Shown: positions 1-7,124, counted from the first letter of the stretch. The stretch is DNA of 42,318 nt from Sporosarcina luteola (GCA_014204635.1 JACHLS010000021.1:1-42318); one strand, 5' to 3'. A program made the numbers and translations. The notes: generated from the sequence alone by a model not told the origin.

Positions 1-63
1 CAGAAATTGGCTGGTATGAGTCCGGTTCAATACCGTCTTCACACCAACCAACTAGCTGCTTAA
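1..63 (+). CDS. IS3-family transposase OrfB, C-terminal fragment
   Basis: Frame 1 is open from the first base to a TAA at 61-63 and encodes the last 20 residues of a protein. They contain the GMSPVQYR motif, which is the signature of the extreme C-terminus of IS3-family (IS150-like) OrfB transposases, DDE integrases of the rve superfamily that cut and join IS ends. The gene is cut by the window edge, so it is not known whether it is intact. The short distance to the IS end matches the usual arrangement. Confidence 0.7.
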   Translation, partial: QKLAGMSPVQYRLHTNQLAA

Positions 64-94
64 TATAAAACTCTAACTTTTAGGGGTCACTTCA
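1..94 (+). mobile_element. Right end of an IS3-family insertion sequence (partial)
   Basis: The window opens inside an insertion sequence. A transposase tail ends at base 63, and the following bases about 73-94 (CTAACTTTTAGGGGTCACTTCA) have the look of an IS3/IS150-group terminal inverted repeat, whose outer tip usually reads TGA when viewed from outside. The left end lies beyond the window, so the target-site duplication cannot be checked here. The exact last base is an estimate. Confidence 0.65.
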
Positions 95-229
95 AACTCA
101 TACACATGCGTTTTTTCGTGTTCACGTTTCGTTGAAGAAGCCTATTGGCCCAGTAATGATGGAAAAGAGTATAATGGGATTTGTGATATGATGGAAGCAT
201 GAATATTGTTGATTTAGGAGGAAACCCAC

Positions 230-682
230 TTGTATTTCATTGATCGAAACAAAATTTATGAAACACTAACGTATATGGAGCAATTGCTTGATTTATTCCG
301 TCAGGAGACAAAATGGGGAGAGGATCGAGTCCATTCGCTCGCATTAGAAAGGCTTTCGCATGGAATCGTCGAATCCATCATTGATGTCGGAAATTCTATG
401 ATTGACGGTTTCATCATGCGGGATCCGGGTAGCTATGAGGATATCATTGATATTTTAGAGGATGAAAAAGTGGTCACTCCACAAATGGCTGATCCGTTAA
501 AACGTGTAGTGGAGCTGCGGAAAATGATTGTCCGCGATTTTGCGAAAGTGGATATTGGAACATTGGATGCTGTATTGAATGGATGTTTGTCGGAACTAGC
601 GGCGTTCCCGCAAAAAGTACGTGATTATTTGGAAAATGAACTCGGTCCTGTCTCCGCTTTTTTACCTTCGGAGCAGGAGTAA
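230..682 (+). CDS. yutE: DUF86 / HepT-like protein YutE
   Basis: 150-residue cytosolic helical protein of the DUF86 family, related in fold to HepT toxin-type RNases. In Bacillales the stand-alone chromosomal YutE is not paired with a MNT antitoxin and its role is unknown. The start is TTG at 230, chosen because AGGAGG lies at 216-221 with 8 bases between; the N-terminus MYFIDRNKI fits YutE. It ends 6 bases before yutF, so the two are probably co-transcribed, as in Bacillus subtilis. I do not see the RX4-6H active site of true HepT toxins in a convincing form, so toxin activity should not be assumed. Confidence 0.85.
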   Translation: MYFIDRNKIYETLTYMEQLLDLFRQETKWGEDRVHSLALERLSHGIVESIIDVGNSMIDGFIMRDPGSYEDIIDILEDEKVVTPQMADPLKRVVELRKMIVRDFAKVDIGTLDAVLNGCLSELAAFPQKVRDYLENELGPVSAFLPSEQE

Positions 683-688
683 TAGAGA

Positions 689-1453
689 ATGGACAAGTAT
701 AAAGCCGTCTGTTTTGATTTGGATGGGACAGTCTACCGAGGGAAGGAAGTAATTCCGGAAGCGGCCGAGCTCATCTCCACCTTGAGAAAAATGGGAACAG
801 TCCCGTACTATGTGACGAACAACTCGTCCATGACGACCGGGCAGCTGAAAGCGAAACTAAGTTCCTTCGGAATCCAGGCTGAAGAGGATCACATCATGAC
901 GTCTGCTATCGCAGCAGCAGCGTATTGCAAGGAACATTTTGACGGCGCTTCTGTCATGATGATTGGTGAGGAAGGGCTGCGGGCTGCGTTGCTGGAGCAA
1001 GGGTTTACTTTGACTGATCGAAATCCGGATATTGTCGTGATGGGGATTGATCGGGAGGCAAACTATGCAAAATTGGCAGAAGCTTGCTTAGCCATCCGGG
1101 CGGGTGCCGCCTTTATCGCAACAAATGGAGATAAAGCATTTCCGACGGAACGGGGGCTTGTTCCAGGAAACGGTTCGTTCGTAAAACTGATGGAGTTTGC
1201 GACAGACGTTGTCCCGGTAATTGTAGGCAAACCGGAGCCGCATATGCTGCATTTCATCCAAAAGGCAGGAGGATTTAAGAAGGACGAGATGGTGATGATC
1301 GGAGATAATTACGAGACCGATATCGAAGCCGGCCTTCGCTTTGGCATCGATACGATTCATGTGGAGGGCGGAGTAACTAGCCGCGAGATCGTCTTGAAAG
1401 CAGCAAAGCAACCGACTTATCTGTTTTCCAAGCTGACTGATTGGAATAAGTAA
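689..1453 (+). CDS. yutF: HAD-superfamily hydrolase YutF (NagD-like)
   Basis: 254-residue cytosolic phosphatase of the HAD superfamily, subfamily IIA (NagD/YutF type). Motif I is FDLDGT with the nucleophile D10 and acid D12, motif II is YYVTNNSS around residue 41-48, the conserved Lys is in GKPEPHML, and the Mg-binding motif is GDNYETDIEAG at about 205-215. Family members dephosphorylate small phosphorylated sugars or nucleotides; the natural substrate of YutF is not settled. Starts 6 bases after yutE with no promoter between, so it is the second gene of that operon. Confidence 0.9.
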   Translation: MDKYKAVCFDLDGTVYRGKEVIPEAAELISTLRKMGTVPYYVTNNSSMTTGQLKAKLSSFGIQAEEDHIMTSAIAAAAYCKEHFDGASVMMIGEEGLRAALLEQGFTLTDRNPDIVVMGIDREANYAKLAEACLAIRAGAAFIATNGDKAFPTERGLVPGNGSFVKLMEFATDVVPVIVGKPEPHMLHFIQKAGGFKKDEMVMIGDNYETDIEAGLRFGIDTIHVEGGVTSREIVLKAAKQPTYLFSKLTDWNK

Positions 1454-1473
1454 CAACATCTCTTCAAAATAAA

Positions 1474-1503
1474 AGGCAATCCCGCGTACAAAGGGGATTG
1501 CCT
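1474..1503 (-). terminator. Rho-independent terminator for yuzB, possibly bidirectional
   Basis: 10-bp stem, arms 1474-1483 (AGGCAATCCC) and 1494-1503. On the minus strand the stem is followed by TTTTATTTTGAAG, a good U-rich tail, so it mainly ends yuzB transcription. It also sits 20 bases after the yutF stop and can stop the convergent transcript less efficiently. Confidence 0.75.
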
Positions 1504-1524
1504 GCATTGTTATCGGATCAGATC

Positions 1525-1761
1525 CTAAAATAACGGATTATCTTCAATAAACTCATAGATTCGTTCTGTCAATTGTTCAGGCGTATCCGCTTTTACAATT
1601 TCTCCATTCACAAGGGCATAGAGCGATTCGGCACAAGCGGTGCAATAACTAAGACAGCCATATTCCAACACATCTATGTTAGGATCCTTTTCTAATGCTT
1701 CCAATGTTTTCTGTGAACCGTTCGCAAGATTGCTCATGCAAAATTCCACTATCGGATTCAC
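1525..1761 (-). CDS. yuzB: DUF1450 family protein YuzB
   Basis: Small cytosolic protein of 78 residues, DUF1450/YuzB family, function unknown. It carries conserved cysteines (EFCMSN and YGCLSYCTAC), including a CxxC, which hint at a redox or metal-binding role. Two GTG starts are possible: 1770 has AGGTGA only one base away, whereas 1761 has it at a workable distance and gives MNPIVEFC, the usual family N-terminus, so 1761 is preferred. It is divergent from yutJ and sits between yutF and yutJ, the same order as in Bacillus subtilis. Confidence 0.85.
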   Translation of the reverse strand: MNPIVEFCMSNLANGSQKTLEALEKDPNIDVLEYGCLSYCTACAESLYALVNGEIVKADTPEQLTERIYEFIEDNPLF

Positions 1762-1826
1762 GACGATCACCTCACCTAAGTGGCATCCTACTCTTTTTTT
1801 CGTACGGCGTCAATTTTGAAGTCTTA

Positions 1827-1855
1827 TTGTGAAAGTTATCACAAACTGTTATAAT
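1827..1855 (+). promoter_or_regulatory. yutJ promoter overlapped by a Rex-type operator
   Basis: A sigma-A promoter reads TTGTGA (1827-1832), 17-base spacer, TATAAT (1850-1855). The -35 is also the left arm of a perfect inverted repeat TTGTGA-N6-TCACAA at 1827-1844 (TTGTGAAAGTTATCACAA). This matches the known Rex consensus TTGTGAA-N4-TTCACAA in arm sequence, spacing and total length of 18 bp. Rex is the Gram-positive repressor released by a high NADH/NAD+ ratio. The position over the -35 and spacer predicts repression. Regulation by Rex is inference from the motif. Confidence 0.75.
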
Positions 1856-1898
1856 AGGATGGAAAAATAACGGAAACTGACAGACGAAGGAGAATACT

Positions 1899-2966
1899 AT
1901 GAAAAAACTTGTATTATTAGGTGCAGGATACGGCAACATGCGAATCTTGCTACGCTTATTGAATAAAGAACTACCCGATGACGTTGAGATTACACTAGTA
2001 GACCGGACCCCTTTTCATAGTTTAAAAACGGAGTTCTATGCACTGGCTGCCGGTACAGTTCCGGATTCTGAAGTGCGGGTCGCATTGCCGGTGCATGAAA
2101 GACTGCGCGTGGTCGAAGGGGAGATTGAAGACATCGAGCTGGACGAAAAACTGGTCCTTCTACAGGATGGCAAGGAAATTCCCTACGATCAATTGGTGAT
2201 CGGACTAGGCTGTGAGGACAATTATCACGGCGTTCCAGGAGCCGCGGAGAACACGTACAGCATTCAAACCATTGGCAAGTCGAGAGTGACGTACAAGAAG
2301 CTATTAGGACTCGGTGGAGGCGCTACAGTCGGTATTGTCGGAGCTGGACTGAGCGGTATTGAATTGGCGAGTGAACTAAGGGAAAGCCGTCCCGATTTAA
2401 AAATCAAGCTATTTGATCGCGGTTCGCGGATATTAAAAGACTTCCCAGAGCGGCTCAGCAACTATGTGAAGGAGTGGTTCATCAAACATGATGTCGAAGT
2501 GGTCTCCAATTCGAACATCACGAAGGTGGAACCGAATGCCCTATATAACCATGAAGATAAGATAGAGGTCGATGCAGTCGTCTGGACTGCTGGCATTAAA
2601 CCGGCTGATTTGATTGAAGATCTCGATGTCGAAAAGAACCGTTCGGGACGAGTTGTTTTAAACCAGTATCACCAAATCCCTGGGCATGCCGAAGTGTATG
2701 TCGTCGGTGATATCGCTGCACTGCCGCACGCACCGAGCGCACAGCTTGCTGAAGAGCAGGCAGAACAGATCGTCCGAGTTCTGCGCATGGAATGGAACGG
2801 CGAACCGCTTCCAAAAGAAATGCCGGAAATTAAACTAAAAGGATTCATGGGCTCCCTTGGGAAGAAGCAAGGATTCGCCTACTTGGCCGACCGGACAGTG
2901 ACTGGCCGTATTGCCAGATTATTAAAATCCGGTGTGCTTTGGATGTATAAGTGGCATAATGGTTAA
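1899..2966 (+). CDS. yutJ: NAD(P)/FAD-dependent oxidoreductase YutJ (type II NADH dehydrogenase-like)
   Basis: 355-residue flavoprotein of the NDH-2 family. The N-terminal FAD-binding motif is GAGYGNM (residues 8-14), the second nucleotide-binding motif is GIVGAGLSGIE near residue 145, and the third is VYVVGDIA near residue 267, followed by AQLAEEQAEQ in the place of the quinone-site AQxAxQ helix of NDH-2. It probably passes electrons from NADH to menaquinone at the inner face of the membrane without pumping protons, though YutJ itself is less studied than Ndh/YumB. ATG is preceded by AAGGAGA. A strong terminator follows at 3063-3112, so it is monocistronic. The Rex-like operator in its promoter links it to NADH balance. 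Confidence 0.88.
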   Translation: MKKLVLLGAGYGNMRILLRLLNKELPDDVEITLVDRTPFHSLKTEFYALAAGTVPDSEVRVALPVHERLRVVEGEIEDIELDEKLVLLQDGKEIPYDQLVIGLGCEDNYHGVPGAAENTYSIQTIGKSRVTYKKLLGLGGGATVGIVGAGLSGIELASELRESRPDLKIKLFDRGSRILKDFPERLSNYVKEWFIKHDVEVVSNSNITKVEPNALYNHEDKIEVDAVVWTAGIKPADLIEDLDVEKNRSGRVVLNQYHQIPGHAEVYVVGDIAALPHAPSAQLAEEQAEQIVRVLRMEWNGEPLPKEMPEIKLKGFMGSLGKKQGFAYLADRTVTGRIARLLKSGVLWMYKWHNG

Positions 2967-3062
2967 TTTGTTTACAAAGTCCTTTCATGAGGAACTTACA
3001 AACAATTCACTATAAAAGAAATCATAAAATACCATACATTCCTTTGGAACCGACAATTTATA

Positions 3063-3112
3063 GATGTCACCGTATCGATTTTTCATTTATACGGTGGCAT
3101 CTTCTTTTTTTT
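3063..3112 (+). terminator. Rho-independent terminator of yutJ
   Basis: 13-bp stem, arms 3063-3075 and 3089-3101 (one G-U pair), loop of 13 bases, followed by TTCTTTTTTTT at 3102-3112. It lies about 100 bases after the yutJ stop. Confidence 0.88.
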
Positions 3113-3181
3113 GGCCATGCTCGATTTAAAGAGTGACGCTTTCGGTGCGCAGTTGCAATCATCGCAGCGCAGTAAGTTTTC

Positions 3182-3225
3182 TTCATGATTTTTAATTTTG
3201 AGGCAATAATAAGTAAAATCATGAA
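3182..3225. promoter_or_regulatory. 11-bp inverted repeat upstream of the DUF421 gene
   Basis: TTCATGATTTT (3182-3192) and AAAATCATGAA (3215-3225) are perfect inverted arms 22 bases apart, ending 23 bases before the DUF421 start. The size suits a dimeric regulator or an mRNA hairpin near the start site. No clean sigma-A promoter was recognised, and the bound factor is unknown. Confidence 0.35.
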
Positions 3226-3248
3226 AGAGAAGCGGAGAGGAAAGAAGG

Positions 3249-3950
3249 ATGGATTTTTTTTATAGCCAAGAAAATCTTACGGTTATTCAATGGGTATTAC
3301 GAGCCGTAGTTTCATTTTTCGTTTTACTGTTGGCAACTAAATTAATGGGACGGCGCTCAATTGCACAATTAAGACTTCTTGACTTTACAATGGCTCTAAT
3401 ACTTGGAAATATTCTTGCACACCCCTTATCGGACGAGCAGTTAGGATTAAAAGGATCAATTATTACAACAGGGGTGCTAATTGTCCTTTATTTGTTAAGT
3501 GTCTTTTTAGGTTTAAAGTGGAGTGGATTTGGAAGATGGTTGGAACCTTCTCCTTTCCCGTTAATAAAAAACGGACAAGTTTTGTATAAAGAATTAGGGA
3601 AAGCAAGAATTACAATTGACCACTTGTTATCAGAAGCTAGGAAAGCAAACGTTACAGAAATTGATCAAGTTGCACTCGCAATGTGGGAGCCCGATGGAAC
3701 CATTTCATTTTTCTTATCTCCACAACTCAAGGCTTTAACCCCGGCAGATATTCAAGTAGTTAAAGACTCTTTTTTTATACCCCGAATCGTTATTAGAGAA
3801 GGAAAAATAGATCCTGTGGAATTAGACCAAGCAGGAAAGGACATCACTTGGTTAGAAAATAAACTATCAAATTTAAACTTAGATGCAAAAGACATTGTAA
3901 TTGCAACCATGGGGAATGAAGAACAAGTAAAATTTTATTTGTATGATTAA
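3249..3950 (+). CDS. DUF421 membrane protein (YetF-like)
   Basis: 233 residues. Three membrane segments fill the N-terminal third (about 15-35, 43-60 and 70-90), followed by a soluble DUF421/YetF C-terminal domain of about 140 residues. The motifs LMGRRSIAQL and LDFTMALILGN are typical of the family. Members occur in several copies in spore-formers; their biochemical role is not established, and the homologue YetF and relatives are membrane-anchored dimers. ATG at 3249 is preceded by GAGAGGAAAG. Base composition here is clearly more AT-rich than yutJ, consistent with an accessory region. Confidence 0.85.
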   Translation: MDFFYSQENLTVIQWVLRAVVSFFVLLLATKLMGRRSIAQLRLLDFTMALILGNILAHPLSDEQLGLKGSIITTGVLIVLYLLSVFLGLKWSGFGRWLEPSPFPLIKNGQVLYKELGKARITIDHLLSEARKANVTEIDQVALAMWEPDGTISFFLSPQLKALTPADIQVVKDSFFIPRIVIREGKIDPVELDQAGKDITWLENKLSNLNLDAKDIVIATMGNEEQVKFYLYD

Positions 3951-4163
3951 GCGAAATCTGTAGTCCTGATGTATTCATCACAAATCATTCAGGGGGTTCT
4001 AATTGGTTCAGGAAGGCAATTTGTAAAGATTGTATTCTTTATTGGCCATTTATTAATTATCTAGAAGTTGCTTGCTTATTGTCTTGACTGTAAAGACTGA
4101 GGTTTGAATATAAATACATAATAAAAATACTTGGGAGCAACATATGAAAAAGGAGGGATTTAA

Positions 4164-4316
4164 TTGAAGTACAAAAAGGCTTCTTGGACTTTTGCGACCG
4201 TTCTATTGTCAGTAGGACTTCTCGCGGGATGTAATAATGGTGTTGACGAAAATGAGCCGGATCCGACAGAAGAACCTTCAGAGCAGAGACAAGATAATCG
4301 TAATAATAACCAGTAA
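4164..4316 (+). CDS. Small lipoprotein, 50 residues, function unknown
   Basis: A short gene starting with TTG at 4164, with a consensus ribosome binding site AGGAGG at 4151-4156 seven bases upstream, and ending with TAA at 4314-4316. The product has a basic N-terminus (MKYKK), a hydrophobic stretch and a lipobox LAGC at residues 20-23, so it should be lipid-modified on C23 and anchored outside the membrane. The mature part is only 28 residues, rich in Glu, Asp, Asn and Gln. I do not recognise a family. The remains of another gene lie directly downstream, so it could also be the surviving start of a longer, broken protein. Confidence 0.65.
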   Translation: MKYKKASWTFATVLLSVGLLAGCNNGVDENEPDPTEEPSEQRQDNRNNNQ

Positions 4317-4390
4317 CTTCCTCTTTACAGCAACACTGGAGGGGACCGGGTAACACCTGATAAATCAAAGCGCAAAGTGAAGAGTGATGA

Positions 4391-4579
4391 CGAACCAAAT
4401 TATGCAATAAGCCAGTCGCTGACTCGATCTGCAAGTACAAAGAGTTTTATGTGGTTGAACCCATTTACAGAATGGTTTGTGAGGGTGTGGAGGACGGGAG
4501 TTTCACTACTCCCTCCTACACGGACCCTTCTATTAAAATCAGCCGTCATTTACATCAGTCATCTGCGTTAATTGATTAA
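4391..4579 (+). pseudogene. Remnant resembling the C-terminus of a TetR-family regulator
   Basis: This frame is open from after tandem TGA stops (4385-4390) to TAA at 4577 but has no start. Its translation contains YKEFYVVEPIYRMVCEGVED followed by GSFTTPS, a pattern like the ligand-domain end of TetR-family proteins (approximately IxRLxxQGVExGxF). A neighbouring frame just upstream yields RVMTNQIM, which could continue the same protein after a frameshift. It overlaps the end of the minus-strand membrane-protein gene by 12 bases. The identification rests on pattern recognition only. Confidence 0.3.
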
Positions 4580-5020
4580 TATGATAAAAGTAGCCATGAA
4601 AACCGCATAGGCTCCCATTAAACCGAAAGATATTTTATTTAATTTCGTCTTAAGTGAAAAACAATCCTTTATTCCAAAACGAACTAAACTCATAAAAAAA
4701 GCGCCAATCGATAAGGCTAAACAAATCATAGCTATCAACACTGCTGCAGTAGCAATTTGTTCCACGAGAATCACCTCCTTTAGGGGAATAAATTTTAAAA
4801 GGATCAGTGCATTGAATAAGGCAACTACAACTACTATTTGGCTGATCCGGTACCCATACAGGTCTTTTTCGGTTAATTCGATATTCCAAGCGTCAATAAT
4901 GCCTGAAAGTAAATCCAATAAAATTCTAAACGAACAACCTGTTTGTCTTAACACCTCAATGAGTTCATCGCCATACCGCTTTCTCCAAGATTTTGGATAC
5001 AAATAGACAAGCCACTTCAT
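4568..5020 (-). CDS. Membrane protein paired with a PadR regulator
   Basis: 150 residues with a short cytosolic N-terminal region containing LYPKSWRKRYGDEL, then about three hydrophobic segments (roughly 57-77, 87-112 and 130-148). The YPxxWRxRYGxE motif is common at the start of small membrane proteins encoded directly after PadR-type regulators in Bacillales and other Firmicutes. The start ATG overlaps the padR stop by 4 bases (5017-5020), so the two are translationally coupled. Function unknown; it is probably the regulated target or a signalling partner. A 40-base piece of its 3' end lies against the decayed gene at 4391-4579. Confidence 0.7.
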   Translation of the reverse strand: MKWLVYLYPKSWRKRYGDELIEVLRQTGCSFRILLDLLSGIIDAWNIELTEKDLYGYRISQIVVVVALFNALILLKFIPLKEVILVEQIATAAVLIAMICLALSIGAFFMSLVRFGIKDCFSLKTKLNKISFGLMGAYAVFMATFIILIN

Positions 5021-5322
5021 ACGAGTCCAAGCCTTTTTAAGCCAATGGATGTTACTTTTTGAATATCCCTTATCTGCTCCGTTAAATAGAGTTGCCCTTC
5101 CTTAGTAAGGTTATATGGTTTTTTACGGTCCTGCGATTCCATCACATTAATATAGCCTGCTTTTTCCAATCGTGAAATTGCACCATATAAAGTGCCCGGC
5201 CCCAACTTAATATCATAGGTTTTCTCAATGTCTTCCATAATTCCATAGCCGTGTCGGTTTTTCTCAGCCAGACTAATTAAAATGAACAAGGAAGGCTCCA
5301 GGAATTTACTTTTTTTAGCCAT
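5017..5322 (-). CDS. PadR-family transcriptional regulator
   Basis: 101-residue protein with the PadR winged helix filling its length: LFILISLAEKNRHGYGIMEDIE, then the recognition region LGPGTLYGAISRLEKAGYI and the wing with RKPYNLTKEGQLYL. It is of the short subfamily-2 type without the long C-terminal coiled coil, although dimerisation helices follow. Starts at ATG 5322 after AAAGGAGTGAG. It is the first gene of a two-gene operon with the membrane protein. Such regulators commonly repress their own operon and respond to small molecules or cell-envelope stress; the signal is unknown here. Confidence 0.88.
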   Translation of the reverse strand: MAKKSKFLEPSLFILISLAEKNRHGYGIMEDIEKTYDIKLGPGTLYGAISRLEKAGYINVMESQDRKKPYNLTKEGQLYLTEQIRDIQKVTSIGLKRLGLV

Positions 5323-5342
5323 GCTCTCACTCCTTTACCTTA

Positions 5343-5372
5343 TTACGTTTCGCGATATAACGTATAACGTAA
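5343..5372 (-). promoter_or_regulatory. Candidate operator upstream of padR
   Basis: Between the padR start and its upstream region lie inverted arms TTACGTT (5343-5349) and AACGTAA (5366-5372), and the heptamer ATAACGT occurs twice in direct tandem (5357-5363 and 5364-5370). This arrangement, 20-50 bases before the padR start, is what an autoregulatory PadR site would look like, but the motif has not been tied to a known PadR box. The rest of the 5373-5560 spacer shows nothing recognisable. Confidence 0.4.
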
Positions 5373-5564
5373 TAGTAAGGGACTGTTAAAAGATAGTCAA
5401 CTTAAAAGCTAAAATAAGCAGGTCATTGGTAAGAGCATATCTGTAGTTTGGTTGTTGCATCACAAGTAAATCGAAACATCTAGGTGTAGTAATGTAGAGA
5501 TAAAGTGAAGAATAGATTGTATGAATCATGTTTGTGTAAGTGTACGTTTCACTTCTGAAGCCAA

Positions 5565-5601
5565 CAAAAAAAGCAACCTAAGAGGAGGCCTCTTTGGTTG
5601 C
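5565..5601 (-). terminator. Rho-independent terminator of yuzD
   Basis: Stem formed by GCAACC (5573-5578) with GGTTGC (5596-5601) and an inner AGAGG/CCTCT stem. On the minus strand it is followed by TTTTTTT (bases 5572-5566). It lies about 70 bases downstream of the yuzD stop. Confidence 0.8.
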
Positions 5602-5669
5602 GGTCAAGTTATGTGAAGTTTCTACACGTTGTTTTCCTTAAAACGAATTGTTCTAATCTACTATTGAGT

Positions 5670-6005
5670 TTATTCTTGATCCTGAGAGATGAATCCGTGT
5701 TTTTCCAGTTCGGCAAAAACAGGTTTTAATTGAATATATCCTTCGCCGATCACTTCTCCTCCAATAAGGACAAGGGGATAAAAATATTCATCGTTTATCA
5801 CTTGTTCAGCAACCTTTTTTTGTTCGTCATTTGACAGATCCGAGTCAATATCAATGTACTCGATCTCATACGGAAATCCAGGATATTTCCGATCGATGGC
5901 GGCTTGTAGCCATTCGAACGTATCTTTCGAGGAAGGTGCGTTGACGCAGCTGGCACATATGACATCAGCTCCATAAATCTCGATTTTGACTATATTCTCC
6001 CCCAT
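5670..6005 (-). CDS. yuzD: YuzD family protein (DUF1462, thioredoxin-like)
   Basis: 111-residue cytosolic protein of the DUF1462 family. The N-terminal IYGADVICASCVNAPSSKDT motif contains a CxxC (CASC) at about residues 17-20, in the position of a thioredoxin-like active site, and YFYPLVLIGGEVIGEG near residue 75-90 resembles the cis-proline side of that fold. Families of this kind are considered putative disulfide oxidoreductases; the substrate is unknown. ATG at 6005 is preceded by GGAGGGG. In Bacillus subtilis it neighbours yutI, as here, which suggests a link to Fe-S cluster or thiol homeostasis, an inference from context. Confidence 0.85.
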   Translation of the reverse strand: MGENIVKIEIYGADVICASCVNAPSSKDTFEWLQAAIDRKYPGFPYEIEYIDIDSDLSNDEQKKVAEQVINDEYFYPLVLIGGEVIGEGYIQLKPVFAELEKHGFISQDQE

Positions 6006-6176
6006 AACGAATCCCCTCCAATAATATTGTTCCTTCTCCGTTAATGATAAGTAAATTGTGAGATATTAGCAAACATTGGTTTTGCAACAACTGGACCCTT
6101 GTTGAAATGAGACAAGTTGCCAGTGTATATATCCATCTACAGTCGAATATTGTTATGTTGACATCCTAATTGGGAT

Positions 6177-6192
6177 AGGAGGAACCATTATC
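6177..6192 (+). promoter_or_regulatory. Ribosome binding site and probable ATC start of the hydrolase gene
   Basis: AGGAGG at 6177-6182 is a perfect Shine-Dalgarno sequence. Seven bases later comes ATC (6190-6192), in frame with the hydrolase. The nearest conventional in-frame start, GTG at 6220, is 37 bases from this site and has no site of its own. Translation from ATC gives (M)GYFVNVEPGVNLFVEDLNP, which matches the N-terminus expected of close family members. Confidence 0.6.
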
Positions 6193-6972
6193 GGTTACTT
6201 TGTAAATGTTGAACCGGGAGTGAATTTGTTCGTGGAAGACCTGAACCCACTTGGGGATAAGACCATTCTTTTTCTGCATGGCTGGCCACTAAGTCACAAA
6301 CAGTTTGAGTATCAGTTTACGATTCTACCCGAAAAGGGGTACCGTTGTATCGGTATTGATTGGCGTGGTTTTGGCAATTCAGATAAGCCCTATAACGGCT
6401 ACACATTGGATCGACTCGCTGATGATATTCACTTTGTAGTGGAGGCGCTTCAGTTAGAGAGTTTTGTTCTTGTGGGGCATTCTACAGGTGGGGCCATTGC
6501 CGTGCGGTATATGTCCCGGCATAAAGGGGATCGCGTCTCTCGCCTTGTACTCGTTGACGCTGCAGCTCCCACGGGATTTACTAAACCGACAGCTGAGCGC
6601 TATCGTGCACTGTCTCTTCATGATCGTCCTAAATTAATGCAGGAAGTAATAGATGGTTTTTTCTTTCGGTATATAACCGCCCCATTCTCCGACTGGTTTT
6701 TTCAAATAGGCATGCAAGCTGCAGGGTGGTCGACAGCGGCAATCATAATTTTACTGCGAGATCTGAATTTGACTCAGGATCTTTCGTACATTCACATACC
6801 AACTTTAATTATCCACGGAATACATGACAAAGTAATTCCATTCTCTCAAGCACAAGAAGTGCATAAGCTGATCCCTCAGTCGCAACTGGTACCATTTTAC
6901 TATAGTGGTCACGGTGCATTTTGGGAAGAACAAAATCGCTTCAATTTTTTGCTGGAACAGTTTATCCGCTAA
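6190..6972 (+). CDS. Alpha/beta hydrolase (non-heme haloperoxidase/esterase type)
   Basis: About 260 residues if begun at ATC 6190, 250 if begun at GTG 6220. Alpha/beta-hydrolase fold: oxyanion-hole motif FLHGWPLSH, nucleophile elbow GHSTGG (catalytic Ser), acid in HGIHDKVIP and catalytic His in YSGHGAFWEE. The closest recognised group is the cofactor-free chloroperoxidase/esterase family, which hydrolyses small esters and can form peracids; the in vivo substrate is unknown. The extended start is chosen because of the AGGAGG seven bases before ATC and because residues GYFVNVEPG look like the family N-terminus. An ATC initiator would be very rare; a mutated ATG or sequencing error is the alternative. 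Confidence 0.85.
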   Translation: MGYFVNVEPGVNLFVEDLNPLGDKTILFLHGWPLSHKQFEYQFTILPEKGYRCIGIDWRGFGNSDKPYNGYTLDRLADDIHFVVEALQLESFVLVGHSTGGAIAVRYMSRHKGDRVSRLVLVDAAAPTGFTKPTAERYRALSLHDRPKLMQEVIDGFFFRYITAPFSDWFFQIGMQAAGWSTAAIIILLRDLNLTQDLSYIHIPTLIIHGIHDKVIPFSQAQEVHKLIPQSQLVPFYYSGHGAFWEEQNRFNFLLEQFIR

Positions 6973-7095
6973 GTGGTCAGGGTGATGAAAGTTAAAAAGA
7001 CTTCATTGTTCCAGGTATGAAATACATCTACCCCCGTCCTGCATACAAAAATAAAAGCGGTAAAGACTACAGGTGATCCTTTTGAATTTATTCAT

Positions 7096-7124
7096 TTGTA
7101 TTTACGGTGCTCTTTATTTATAAT
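7096..7124 (+). promoter_or_regulatory. Sigma-A promoter of yutI
   Basis: TTGTAT (7096-7101), 17-base spacer, TATAAT (7119-7124), placed 30 bases before the yutI start. No operator-like repeat was noticed within it. Confidence 0.7.

Noticed and set aside
6996..7076. Short frame reading DFIVPGMKYIYPRPAYKNK, reminiscent of the N-terminus of a short-chain dehydrogenase
   Set aside because: Only 26 codons, no start signal, stop right after; too short to call a remnant.
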